NCBI GenBank assembly: GCA_035295745.1
Contig: DATGIL010000096.1
Location: 36,117 to 100,116 of the forward strand
From: JAIQFL01 sp035295745
GTDB taxonomy: Bacteria; Acidobacteriota; Terriglobia; Bryobacterales; Bryobacteraceae
DNA: 64,000 nucleotides
Direction of reading: 5' to 3'
Part shown: positions 27,472-37,200 of the stretch, piece by piece
How the letters are laid out: each line of letters opens with the position of its first letter
Numbering within the stretch: position 1 is the first letter of the stretch
Program-made: the position numbers and the translations under genes
The notes under the pieces: model-generated
What the model was told of the DNA's origin: nothing
Database searches by the model: none
Seen by the model: the letters and a program-made list of their open reading frames with translations, nothing else

Positions 27472-28983
27472 ATGCCAATCCGCAAACTTCTGGAACCGAG
27501 ACGCACCAGTCGGTGTCCCATAGACAAACACGTGCCGGAGCCCAACTACCATCCCGAAGCTCCACTTCCCGCCACGCCGCAACCTCGTTATGCGCTCCTC
27601 ATCCAAATCGCCAGCCTCCTGGCTACCGGCACGCTCCTCTGGATGAACACCATCTCGCCCAAGCTGCATCGATACTCCTGGGCCACTCTGATCGGGAACG
27701 CGCTCGGATACACGCTGTTTGCGTGTGCCTCGAGCGCCGCGATCACCGGCAGTCTGCTGTTCGCGATCCCGCGCACCGACCGGCGCGATGTGCTGTGGAA
27801 GACCTTGCGCGCTTCGGCGGCGGGCGCCTGGTTCGCTCCCGCCATCATCCTGCTCTCGGAATTCTCACCCGCATCGCTGGCGGCTTCGCTCGTCCTGGTG
27901 GTCGTGACCACGCGCCTTTTGTATTCGGAGTGGCTGCGGGTGCATACGCCCGAAGAGCCGCTTCCCGTGTGGATCCCACCCGATCCGATGTTCGGCGAAG
28001 CCGATCCGCCACGGCCCTTTTTCCTGAAGGAACTCGCGCCGTCATTGACGCTCGCCTTGGCGACGCAGTCGGCAGTCACCGCCTTTGCTATGCGTGCCCG
28101 GCTGTTGGGAAGTGCTCTCTTCGTGCTCACGGCGGCGATGTTTACGATCTCGCTGATCTCGCGCGGATTGGTGGCGTCCGGCCGTGCGCAGAGCCTTCCC
28201 CGCTCCGTTTTGAGTCTGGCGCTCACGATCCTGCTGGCGGCGGGCCTGACCGTCGGCGGACTTCGCGGCCGCATTGGCATGCGAGGAGGATCGGACCCAA
28301 GCGGCGATCCGACGGCCACGGCCAACGGCCAGCCGGCACGCCCATCCCCGCCACCAGTCTCACCTCCGATGGCGGCGGGAGTCGATGGCACCTACCCCGG
28401 AGTAATCCTCCAGCCCGAGATGCAACCGGTACCACGGCTCGTAGCACCGCCTCCCGATGTGCTCTACGCAAATGGCTACGTCCCTAGTCAGGAACGCACG
28501 ATCGCGTTCGAGGGCGAATATTGGATGTATCGTTTCCTCTATCGCCGTCCACCTCCCAATTCATACTTTCGAAAGGGCACGCCGGCGGAGGTGTCGTTCC
28601 ACACTCCCGACCATTGGCCGCTGATGATGGAAGCGCACCAGAAGCTCGATCAGGCACTCGATCTACGTTCCTGCCGGAGAATCGATGTGCGGCTCTGGAA
28701 TGCCGACCCATTCCCCGGCACCGTGACGTTGGAACTGCTGGCCATCGATAGCGAGGGGGCCGGGACGCACTCGCAAAGCTTCGGAAAGGCACCGGTACGA
28801 TCGCAGCCGAGCCTCGGGAAGGAGCCGGTAACGGCGGTTCCGGAAACGGTCGAGTTCCAGATCCCGTCAAACCCGGCGCCATCGGAGTGCCGGGAGTTGG
28901 AGGTCGTGTTTCGCCGCGATCAGAGCCGCGCCGACAAGAGTTCGCGCATCGCGATCGACCGCTTCGTTGTGGTACCGCGCTAA
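27472..28983 (+). CDS. Multi-pass membrane protein with C-terminal soluble domain, unknown function
   Basis: The protein has up to 503 residues. About five or six membrane segments lie between residues 40 and 265 (for example YALLIQIASLLATGTLLWM, LGYTLFACASSAAITGSLLF and LLGSALFVLTAAMFTISLIS). A proline-rich linker near 285-330 is followed by a soluble domain of about 170 residues with beta-strand patterns (VEFQIPSNPAPSECRELEVV). The ATG at 27472 has no clear ribosome site, and a GTG at 27532 (VPEPNYHPEAPL) is an equally good start. It diverges from the dehydrogenase. I do not recognise the family. The layout suggests a membrane-anchored extracytoplasmic domain. Confidence 0.75.
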   Translation: MPIRKLLEPRRTSRCPIDKHVPEPNYHPEAPLPATPQPRYALLIQIASLLATGTLLWMNTISPKLHRYSWATLIGNALGYTLFACASSAAITGSLLFAIPRTDRRDVLWKTLRASAAGAWFAPAIILLSEFSPASLAASLVLVVVTTRLLYSEWLRVHTPEEPLPVWIPPDPMFGEADPPRPFFLKELAPSLTLALATQSAVTAFAMRARLLGSALFVLTAAMFTISLISRGLVASGRAQSLPRSVLSLALTILLAAGLTVGGLRGRIGMRGGSDPSGDPTATANGQPARPSPPPVSPPMAAGVDGTYPGVILQPEMQPVPRLVAPPPDVLYANGYVPSQERTIAFEGEYWMYRFLYRRPPPNSYFRKGTPAEVSFHTPDHWPLMMEAHQKLDQALDLRSCRRIDVRLWNADPFPGTVTLELLAIDSEGAGTHSQSFGKAPVRSQPSLGKEPVTAVPETVEFQIPSNPAPSECRELEVVFRRDQSRADKSSRIAIDRFVVVPR

Positions 28984-29449
28984 GGATTGACCGTGAAGAC
29001 TGCCCGTAGCGGCTCCGGAACTGTCGGACATCATCGACGTTGAAATCCGACTGCCCGATGATGGCGATGATCTTGGCCCGTACCTTCGATACCCTGACCG
29101 TACAAAGTAAGCGCGTCGTGAATCCGAGTAAAGCTCGCGCACAGGGCGTCTGTTTCAGGATGTATGAGGGGACCGGCGCCGACGGGATATTTGGCGGAGG
29201 TCGCAGGGGAGGGCTGGATTTGTGCTGGATCGCTTCTGAAAGCGATTGTCGTCGCCCACGCGGAGAAGACACCCGCCGAGAATTAGGGTGTAGCGGCAGG
29301 AACGGAAAATGGTCGAGCTTGGTTCGCTCCCTTACGGTCGCGGCTCGTAAGCTACCCACATACCTTCGCGCGAGTACGTGCGCTTGCGAGCCGCGTCCGG
29401 ATTTTTCACAGCTTCTCCCCTCACGGTCGGCAGAGGCTTGCTGCAAATT
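28984..29449. other. Intergenic region between convergent genes, with one repeat element
   Basis: The 466 bases separate the stops of the membrane protein gene and the third Oar-like transporter. No gene is supported. The right part (29325-29417) carries a single degenerate copy of the repeat found in tandem at 63435-63850. Confidence 0.6.
29325..29417. repeat. Dispersed single copy related to the 63.4 kb tandem repeat
   Basis: The left end (CGCTCCCTTACGGTCGCGG) matches the start of the tandem units at 63435. The right end (GGATTTTTCACAGCTTCTC) matches the sequence that closes that array at 63840-63859. Between them CGCGGCTCGTAAGC and GCTTGCGAGCCGCG form an imperfect inverted repeat. Confidence 0.65.
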
Positions 29450-32400
29450 CTAGAAGATGAGCTTCAACGCAAGCTGGATGCGTCGTGGGGCACGGAACGA
29501 ACTGATCTGTCCGAACACCGTGCTGGTAATGTTGGTGCTCGCGAATCCATTCGGATTCACCCAATTCAGCGTGTTCAGCGTCTCGAAGCGGAATTGCGTC
29601 GTCACCCGTTCCGTAACCCGGAAGTTCTTCAGCAGCGAAGCATCCAGATTGAAGAAGCCGGGGCCGCGCACTGTTCCGCGGCCCGCATTGCCTGGCCGGA
29701 CAGCGCCCTGCGGCACCGGCGCAAAGCACGCGGTGTTGAACCACGTCAGAGCCTGCGCGCTGCTCTGCGCCGAACCGGCGTAGTTGCCGGGCTGATTGGC
29801 GCGCGGATCGCAGATCTGGTCAGGACGCGAACTCGCGGAGCTGGACCCCAGCAATCCGAGGCCGGCAGGATCCACACTCGAAGTCGTCACCGTCAGCGGC
29901 ACTCCTGTATATGTCGAGAGAATGCCCGAGACTTCCCAGCCCTTCAAGGCCACGGCGCTCACACCGTGTGCATTCTTGAAAATCGGGAGCTGGTAGACAT
30001 AGTTGATCGTGAGCACTTGCTTGCGGTCGCCCGGGTACGGTCCGTATTCGCCTTCGTGCCAGTTGTAGCTGTTCTGCGGGGCATTCGAGCGGTCGGAGCC
30101 GTTGTCGGTGAGATTCTTCGAATAGGTGTACGCCAGGTTGATCAGGCCGTTGACTCCCATGTTCTTGCGGAAGCTCACCTGCAACGAATTGTAGTTCGAA
30201 TCGAATGCCGTCAGGATCGTGTTGATGGCGTTATAGCCCAGATAAGGACGGATGGCATTGATCCTGGGATCGTCCGCCGTGGTGAAGATCGTGGTACCGG
30301 GAGCGTTCGCTCCGGTACCGGTGGTGCTGTGGAGGCCGGCGGCCAGAGCCTGTCCCGGGAACGCCTGGTTCACGTCCACAATTCCCAGCAGGTGCGTGCC
30401 CTTCGAGCCCACATACGCGACCTCCAGAACGCTGTCGCGCGTCAGTTGGTGCTGAATGGTGAGGTTCCACTGCTGTGCGTATGGGACCAACGCCGGAAGC
30501 TGGGTAGCATGCAGGACGAGGGGCGCGGTGATCACACCCTGCGCACCCGCAGTGATGCTGGAGAACGAGGCGTTGGCGTAGCTCACATTCTGCACAAACG
30601 GCGGATTCGCGAAAATGTTCTGCTCGTAGGTGCCGAACAGGGAGGAGTCGTAGTAGATTCCATATCCGGCGCGGACAGAGGTCCGGCCAGTGCCGAACGG
30701 ATCCCACGCTACGCCGAGACGTGGGGCGAAGTTGTGGTAGGTGTCGTTGGCAACTTTATCGCCGAACGGAGAGTTCTTGCCGCCGATGATAATCCCGTTC
30801 ACGGGAGGATTGGTCTGCGGAATCGGAGTGAGGTAATTGCCATTGCTCGGGTCGACCGCGGGTGCGGCAGAAGCCTTATACAGCGCCGGATCGAAGTTGT
30901 CCATCAGCCCGTGGCCGTCCGTCGGCTGCCCGAAATAACTCCAGCGAACACCCATGTACAGCGTGAGGCGGGGACTGATCTTGAAATCATCCTGTACGTA
31001 GGCCTCGTTCTGCCAGGAGATCACATAGGGAGTTATATCCGTGGATGGCATCGAGAAGGTCGAGACGTTACCCAGCAGGAAGTTGGCCCACGACTGCTGG
31101 AAGGTGCTGGTGCCCGTAGGCGCGCCGGCATTGGTGAATCCGAAAGCACCCTGCTGGCCCGCGGCATTCTCGGTCTTGTTGTACCGGTTGATCGAAACAC
31201 CGAACGCGAAAGTGTGCCGTCCTTTGCTCCAGGTGAGCTTGTCGAAAACCGCATAGTTGCGGTTGTAGTCGTTGTAAGGGCCGTATCCGGCGATGCTGGT
31301 TCCACCCGTGAACGAGAGGTTGGGCACCACGCCTTGCGAATTGGCAAACGGCTCGACAGGATTGATATCGGGACTATTCGCCTTGGAAGTCAGCCCTTGC
31401 GGGGTGGACAAAATGGCGCTCTTCGTGAAATTGAAGCCGACGTCGTTCACCAGAGTCGGCGTGAAGGCGCTGACGCCATGAATCACAAATGCGCGGCCCG
31501 GTGAATTGGTCTTGGTAATGCATCCGTTAGGTATGGTCGAGCAACTGAACAGCCCGCCCGGCTCGGTGGTGGGAATCGCATCGTTCAGGAACTTGCCCCA
31601 GACGGTGAGCTTCTGGCTGAAAGTCTGGTCGACGCGCACCAGTTCTTCACGATAGTTCAGAAGAGTCTGCTGCGGAAAGAATCCCGAGGTCGTGGCGGCA
31701 GTAGTCGTGCCGTTTAGCAGCGGCAGCTTGCTGAAGATGTCCTTAATGTAGGCGACGGCGTTCGGATTGAACTGGCTGACGGGGATCTGGGTTACAGGCG
31801 ACGCTCCCGCGGGGCACGTGATCCCGCCGCTGCCAATCGTGGTGATGCAAACGGGCTGGATAAAATTGCCCTGCAGCATGCCCGTAGTGGGCAGCGTCGG
31901 ATTGAAGGTCGCGTAGTTGATAATGCGCCGCGCTTCTTCCGAGTAGAAGAAAAACGTCTTGTCGTGATTGCGATTGTAGCTGCCCAGCGGAACCGGGCCG
32001 CCAAAGGTGCCGCCGAAATCGTTCCAACGCACCACGGTCCCTTTTGCATAGCAGGTGGACGTGAAGTTCGTAGCGCAATTGTTCTGCGGATTGGCGCTGT
32101 CGATCAGGTTTACCTTGTTCGCGTTGTTCGCCCAGTTGTTGGCGTTGAGTGCGTCATTGCGGAAGAACTCGTACAAGCTGCCGTGATACGTGCTCGTTCC
32201 ACTTCGGGTGACGACATTAATCTGGGCGCCCCCTGCGCGGCCGGTATCCGCGGTATAGGAACTGCGCTCCACCTTGAACTCGGACGTCGCATCGATGCTA
32301 GGAAAATACCCCAGCGTCTGATTGCTGCCACGGTCCACGTTATCGGCTCCGTCGACCGTCCAATTGTTGGAGGAGTTTCGCATGCCGTTCACGGAGTACG

Positions 32401-32953
32401 GAATCGTCGTGGTAGTGCCGGATGCGCCGGTGACGCCTACAAACAACTCGTCCACGGCGGTCTGATTGATGACGCCGGGCATCAGGCTGACCAACTGCGC
32501 AAAGTTACGCGTGCCCAATGCCAACTCGCGGACCTGTGTACCTTCGATGGTGGTGGCGCTGGCGGGTGTTCCGAGTTCCACGCCCACTGCAGTCTCCTTC
32601 ACCTCAACGGTCTCTGTTACCGCGCCCACTTCCATCGTGAGATTGATCTTCAGATCGTCGTTCACGTTCAGGACGATGCCGGAGCGGGTGTTGGTCTTGA
32701 AGCCCGCGACCTCCACTTTCACGGAATAGGTCCCGATGGGGAGCAGCGTCGCCGAGTATACACCGCTTGCATTGGTAAGCAGCGAGCGGACAACCTGGTT
32801 GCGATCGGTGTTTGTGACCGACACCTTCGCATTGGGCACCGCGGAGCCGCTGGGATCGAGGATCGAGCCCTCGATGGTACCGGAGATATCTTGAGCGAAA
32901 AGTCCTGACGCGAAACACGCCGCGACCAGGAGTGCAGATGCAACTGCCTTCAT
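29450..32953 (-). CDS. Oar-like TonB-dependent transporter
   Basis: The third giant transporter of the window has about 1167 residues. It has a signal peptide (MKAVASALLVAACFASGLFA), a carboxypeptidase-regulatory domain (GTIEGSILDPSGSAVPNAKV, about 25-110), a plug domain with the RNFAQLVSLMPGV segment, and a beta-barrel ending in RIQLALKLIF. I chose the ATG at 32953 because a GGGGGGTC ribosome site lies about 6 bases upstream. A start 15 bases earlier would overlap that site. It has its own strong promoter at 32995-33024 with a dyad. The upstream gene is a Tat-exported aminotransferase, 115 bases away in the same direction. The substrate is unknown. Confidence 0.92.
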   Translation of the reverse strand: MKAVASALLVAACFASGLFAQDISGTIEGSILDPSGSAVPNAKVSVTNTDRNQVVRSLLTNASGVYSATLLPIGTYSVKVEVAGFKTNTRSGIVLNVNDDLKINLTMEVGAVTETVEVKETAVGVELGTPASATTIEGTQVRELALGTRNFAQLVSLMPGVINQTAVDELFVGVTGASGTTTTIPYSVNGMRNSSNNWTVDGADNVDRGSNQTLGYFPSIDATSEFKVERSSYTADTGRAGGAQINVVTRSGTSTYHGSLYEFFRNDALNANNWANNANKVNLIDSANPQNNCATNFTSTCYAKGTVVRWNDFGGTFGGPVPLGSYNRNHDKTFFFYSEEARRIINYATFNPTLPTTGMLQGNFIQPVCITTIGSGGITCPAGASPVTQIPVSQFNPNAVAYIKDIFSKLPLLNGTTTAATTSGFFPQQTLLNYREELVRVDQTFSQKLTVWGKFLNDAIPTTEPGGLFSCSTIPNGCITKTNSPGRAFVIHGVSAFTPTLVNDVGFNFTKSAILSTPQGLTSKANSPDINPVEPFANSQGVVPNLSFTGGTSIAGYGPYNDYNRNYAVFDKLTWSKGRHTFAFGVSINRYNKTENAAGQQGAFGFTNAGAPTGTSTFQQSWANFLLGNVSTFSMPSTDITPYVISWQNEAYVQDDFKISPRLTLYMGVRWSYFGQPTDGHGLMDNFDPALYKASAAPAVDPSNGNYLTPIPQTNPPVNGIIIGGKNSPFGDKVANDTYHNFAPRLGVAWDPFGTGRTSVRAGYGIYYDSSLFGTYEQNIFANPPFVQNVSYANASFSSITAGAQGVITAPLVLHATQLPALVPYAQQWNLTIQHQLTRDSVLEVAYVGSKGTHLLGIVDVNQAFPGQALAAGLHSTTGTGANAPGTTIFTTADDPRINAIRPYLGYNAINTILTAFDSNYNSLQVSFRKNMGVNGLINLAYTYSKNLTDNGSDRSNAPQNSYNWHEGEYGPYPGDRKQVLTINYVYQLPIFKNAHGVSAVALKGWEVSGILSTYTGVPLTVTTSSVDPAGLGLLGSSSASSRPDQICDPRANQPGNYAGSAQSSAQALTWFNTACFAPVPQGAVRPGNAGRGTVRGPGFFNLDASLLKNFRVTERVTTQFRFETLNTLNWVNPNGFASTNITSTVFGQISSFRAPRRIQLALKLIF

Positions 32954-32994
32954 GTGCTGACCCCCCAAAGAGACATTAACGTAGCGATTGTCGG

Positions 32995-33024
32995 ATTATG
33001 TCATTGCGATGACAAGTATGTCAA
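32995..33024 (-). promoter_or_regulatory. Strong promoter with internal dyad for the third transporter
   Basis: On the minus strand TTGACA (33019-33024) and CATAAT (32995-33000) are 18 bases apart. The spacer contains a perfect dyad TGTCAT-N4-ATGACA (32999-33014) that touches the -10 element. The leader would be about 35 bases long. The dyad is a candidate operator for a dimeric regulator. Confidence 0.6.
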
Positions 33025-33068
33025 TCGTGAAAACCACGGCACCACCCGACTGGGGGGCTCAGTCGCAT

Positions 33069-34184
33069 CTATGCTTTGTACACTTTCCAGAAAACCTCGC
33101 GAAACCTGGCCATCTCGGCGTCCGTGCCGATGGTGACGCGGAGCATGTTGTCGAGCGGCGGGAATGGACGTCCGGGCGCCACACCCAGGCGCGGCATCTT
33201 CTCGATGAACTCTTTCGCATTCCGCCCGCAATCCACCATCATGAAATTAGCGTGCGGCTCGATGAATTTGACCTTTCGATCCCGCAGCCAGTCGCAGGTC
33301 TCGCGGCGCGCGTGGGCCAGCGTGGCACGGCGCTCGCGCAGCATATTCTGCTGATCTCCCAGCGCCGCGACTACCGCGCGAGCGCTCACAATCGAGATGA
33401 CATTCAGGCGCAGCGGGGTGAGCCGCTCGATGATATCCGGACGCGCCGCCGCGAAACCCACTCGCAGTCCGGCCATCCCATAGATCTTCGAATAAGTGCG
33501 CGTCACAATGACATCTTTGCCCTGACGCACGTAGGGCAATGCGGTCTTCAGTTCCGGATTCTCGCCGAAGTGAATGTAGGCCTCGTCCACCAACAGGGTG
33601 GTGTTTGCGGGAAGGTTGGCCACCAGCCAGTCGATCTCCTTGCCCGTGGTCATTGCCGACGTAGGATTGTTCGGATTGCAAAGATAGATCAGGCCGCCGT
33701 GAGCCTTCTCCGCTTCTTCGGCGAGCCGGTGGACGTCCGCGGTGTAGTCTTCCCGCAGCTTGGTTAGAATGACGGGGCGGCCCAGGACTCGCGCCAGTTC
33801 GATGGGACCTTCGTATGCAGGCGACACGCTGATTAACGGGCGCGTCGGGGAGGTAAACACGTCGACAGAAGTATGCAGCACCTCACTCGATCCGCAACCG
33901 GTGACGATCTGGTTGGGCGCGAGATCCTCACTCTTCGCGATGGCGCTGTAGATCTCGTGGAATTCCTGGTAGTGATACCGATTGGAGGTGGGCAGCACCT
34001 GCTGCATCGCTTCCAACGCGACCTTTGGCGGACCGGCCGGATTCTCGTTGGCGTTCAGCCACACCATGTCCTTCGGCAGATCGGAGGCGTTCACGGCGGC
34101 ACGCTGTGCGTACGCCATTTCAGGGAGCAGTCTTGCCGCTGCGGCGGCAACTCCAAATTGGGCGGCGAAGCTTCGACGAGTCAT
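33069..34184 (-). CDS. Tat-exported class I/II aminotransferase (HisC-like)
   Basis: A PLP-dependent enzyme of the histidinol-phosphate aminotransferase type, with 371 residues. Conserved features are YLCNPNNPTS (168-177), the Asp/Tyr pair in LLVDEAYIHFGE (198-209), and Lys233 in TYSKIYGMAGLR, which should bind PLP. The N-terminus MTRRSFAAQFGVAAAAARLL is a twin-arginine signal peptide with Arg3-Arg4, so the folded holoenzyme should be exported to the periplasm. The ATG at 34184 has a GGAGGG ribosome site. It probably acts on amino acids or amino-acid phosphates outside the cytoplasm; the substrate is not evident. It lies between the sedolisin and transporter genes on the same strand. Confidence 0.88.
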   Translation of the reverse strand: MTRRSFAAQFGVAAAAARLLPEMAYAQRAAVNASDLPKDMVWLNANENPAGPPKVALEAMQQVLPTSNRYHYQEFHEIYSAIAKSEDLAPNQIVTGCGSSEVLHTSVDVFTSPTRPLISVSPAYEGPIELARVLGRPVILTKLREDYTADVHRLAEEAEKAHGGLIYLCNPNNPTSAMTTGKEIDWLVANLPANTTLLVDEAYIHFGENPELKTALPYVRQGKDVIVTRTYSKIYGMAGLRVGFAAARPDIIERLTPLRLNVISIVSARAVVAALGDQQNMLRERRATLAHARRETCDWLRDRKVKFIEPHANFMMVDCGRNAKEFIEKMPRLGVAPGRPFPPLDNMLRVTIGTDAEMARFREVFWKVYKA

Positions 34185-34235
34185 CAGTCCCTCCGGTTCT
34201 CGTGAAGCCATCATACAACGGCTGCGGGGGCGATT

Positions 34236-37200
34236 TTAAGGTGCGATCGTCACATTTGCGGCCTGGCTGGATACTCCTCCCACCGTCACCACGACCGGTT
34301 GCAGACCCGCCGGCGCACCGTCTGGAATCACGAAATTGACTTGCGTCGCTCCCGCAAGGCCAGAGGGAACGCCGGCAAATGTCACGTGCGCAGGTACTCC
34401 GCCGACGGTCACTGTGACCGGCAATAACGGTGCGGGCAAAAGATCGAGCGGCGTGCCCGAAAACGCCGATGCACCCGTGGCGAGTGAGTTGGAGACAAGG
34501 CCCTCGCCTGTAATGAAGAGCGGTATGGTATCGCCGTGTTTCGCCGTTGAGATGGGAACCAGCGCGTTGTTCTGTCCGGAATTCGTGAATACTCCTGGAC
34601 CTGCCGCAGCGATCGGGAACGTGAAGGCGGACACGGTTCCGCCATTGTTGATTCCCAGCACCGCAGTCCCTGCGCCGGTCTCATAAGGTACCTGGAGGTT
34701 CACCTGTCCGGAAGAGACAAAGTAGAGCGGCGCGGGAACACCGTTGACGGTGGCCGAGACTCCACCCAGCGAAAGCGGCAACGGCAACGCGCTCGCGACT
34801 TGTGTGGATTGCGCCAGATTCGTTCCAAACGCACTCAAGATCATGCCGGGCGCGAAGAATTGCTGGAACGACGCGCCATTGCTCACACCGCCGATCGTCG
34901 CGCCGGCGTCGCCCACGATGAACACGACCGGCACTTCGAGAAATTGCGGCACCGCGTCCGCCGCCTGAATCAGAAGCGTCGCACTGTAAACGCCCGGCGA
35001 GAGTGCCACGGCCGAGGCCTGTACATTGACGGAGCGTAGAACGAGTCCCGCCGCCGGCATCGCGGTCTGTGTGGTGGCCGTTAACCAGGCGGTGGAGCGG
35101 TTCGCCGGAATCACGGTCGCGCTCCACGATCCACTACCTGTCAGATTCACACCGAGGGTTCCCCCGGCGAAGCCAGTCACACCACTCGGAATCCCCAAGG
35201 TCACCACACTCGATGCCACCGATAAGCTCACGGGACTCGCCGCAGAACCCGCATAGGTAGACGTCACGTTGGCGCTCACCGGCAATCCCGATTGATCGGC
35301 GCCATCCAGTTCAAACGTCGTCGCCGATGGCGCCGTTGGCCCAGGCCAGCAGATGTGCGCCTGCAACATCCCGAGCGGCGCCAGCCGATTCGTCCCGAAT
35401 AGCTGCTGGATCTGGCCGGTCCAATCGGCGCTTCCCGCCTTGAGTCGCGTGAGTTGTACCGCGAATCCCAGGTTCTCCTGAACGATCAGTTGCTGCGACC
35501 ACTGGCACGATGCATCCGCCGCGGTGTTTTGTTGCAGGGCAGAAGGCGCGCTCGTAAGCGCAATCGCGGGAGTCCCCAGCGCGCCTTGCAAGACCAGGGT
35601 CGTCCGAGCGGTCCATTGGCGTCCATCCGCATCCATGCCGGTAAATACGTACACGCGATTGCTCGGCAACACCGCCGGCGCTGCGGTACTAATGGATGTG
35701 GACAGGCTCCCGTACGGTGCCAGAGTGGTGCCGCCGAAATCGCCGGCGAATAGCGAAAAATCGTCCACGCCATTGATCGTCCACCCCGTCACCGTCGTGC
35801 CTACTCCGTTCATTTCGGTGAGAGTTACGCGCACAAACTGTCCTTCGTGCGCCGGATTTGGCGTGATGTTCACCGTCACGAACGAACCTGTGCCCGAGGC
35901 CGCCACATTCACCAGCACGGTGCCCGTCGATCCGCCGTAGTTGGCGTCACCGCTGTACGTCGCCGAAACGCTCGTGCTGCCCGCCGGAATTCGCGGTCCC
36001 GTCACGGTAAGCGTGGCGCGGGCCACCCCACCCGATGCCATCACCGGCGCGATCCCCAAGATCGTGCGGCCTATCGAGAATGTCACCGATCCGCCTGGAA
36101 CCGAAGGCACTGGAGAAACCGGTGAAACCGTCGCCGTCAACTGCACGCTGTCCCCGAGCGTGATGCTGGCGGGATTCGCGGTCCCGGAGGTGGTGGTGGG
36201 TGCGGCCGCGCTGCCCCATTGCGTGACGAAATTGGCGACATCCAGCGAGCCGAGCCCGGTCGCAAGATCGTATCCCGGTCCGGCGTTGAAGCCCAACGTT
36301 CCGTTGGTACAGCCCGGGCTCCCCGCCGCGCACGGCACCATATTATTCCCCTGCGTAATATCGTGAAAGACATTCGTCGTCACGCGTGCCAGTCGGTACA
36401 ACTCGGGATTGACGTTCCCCAAACCTGCCTGCGACTGGAGGCCGCTCTTCACTACGTACTGATTCAGCAGAGCGAGGACGCCCGCGAAAGAGGGCGCACT
36501 GGCCGAAGTCCCGCCCGTCGCGCGCTGGCCATTTGAGTTGATCACCAGGTATGGATCGTGATTGCCCGCCGCACTAAAGGAGATGTCGGGGACGTCTCGG
36601 GCATTGTCGTCGGGAACGCCGGGCGCTACCTGCCAGGCCGGCTTCGTGAAGAAGATCGAGGGACCGCCGCCGCTCGCCAGAAGCCCGCCAGCGCCCGTTT
36701 CGTTCCACACCACTTCGGGAATGTACGATATCGCCGACCCGTCGACGCTGTCGTTGGAGGCCCGCCAATATTGTCCGCCGGCCTCGTTGAACATCGTCCC
36801 GCCCATCGCAGTGACTTCGGGGAAACTCGCCGGAATGCCGACTGCCGGCCCGTCGGAAACCGTCGTATTGCCTGTCGTCCCGAAGAAGCCATGGGCGTCG
36901 CATCCCGCGCCTCCCGAATCGCCCGAGGATGCCACCCAGGTGATTCCTTGCGCATTCGCCTGCTGCGCCATGATGCGATTCCCTACCGCGGACGACGGCT
37001 CGCAGGAGGCGAAGCTTTCGCTCAGGATCGTGGCCAGATTCTGATCGATGGCGGCCTGCGCCGCGGTATTGAAATTCGTCGCGTAGATATAGACGAGCGT
37101 GGCTTTAGGCGCGATCGCGCCGGCCCATTCCAGATCGAGCGAGGCCTCATTTGCCGACGCGGTAATGCCTGGATCCGGCCCGATCAGATGCTGTTCCACT

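Noticed and set aside
28484..29446. A 320-codon minus-strand frame overlapping the membrane protein and the repeat element
   Set aside because: Shadow frame; rich in Arg/Ser/Pro and continues into the non-coding repeat.
29378..31504. A 708-codon plus-strand frame opposite the third transporter
   Set aside because: Antisense shadow; the minus strand is a complete transporter with signal peptide and promoter.
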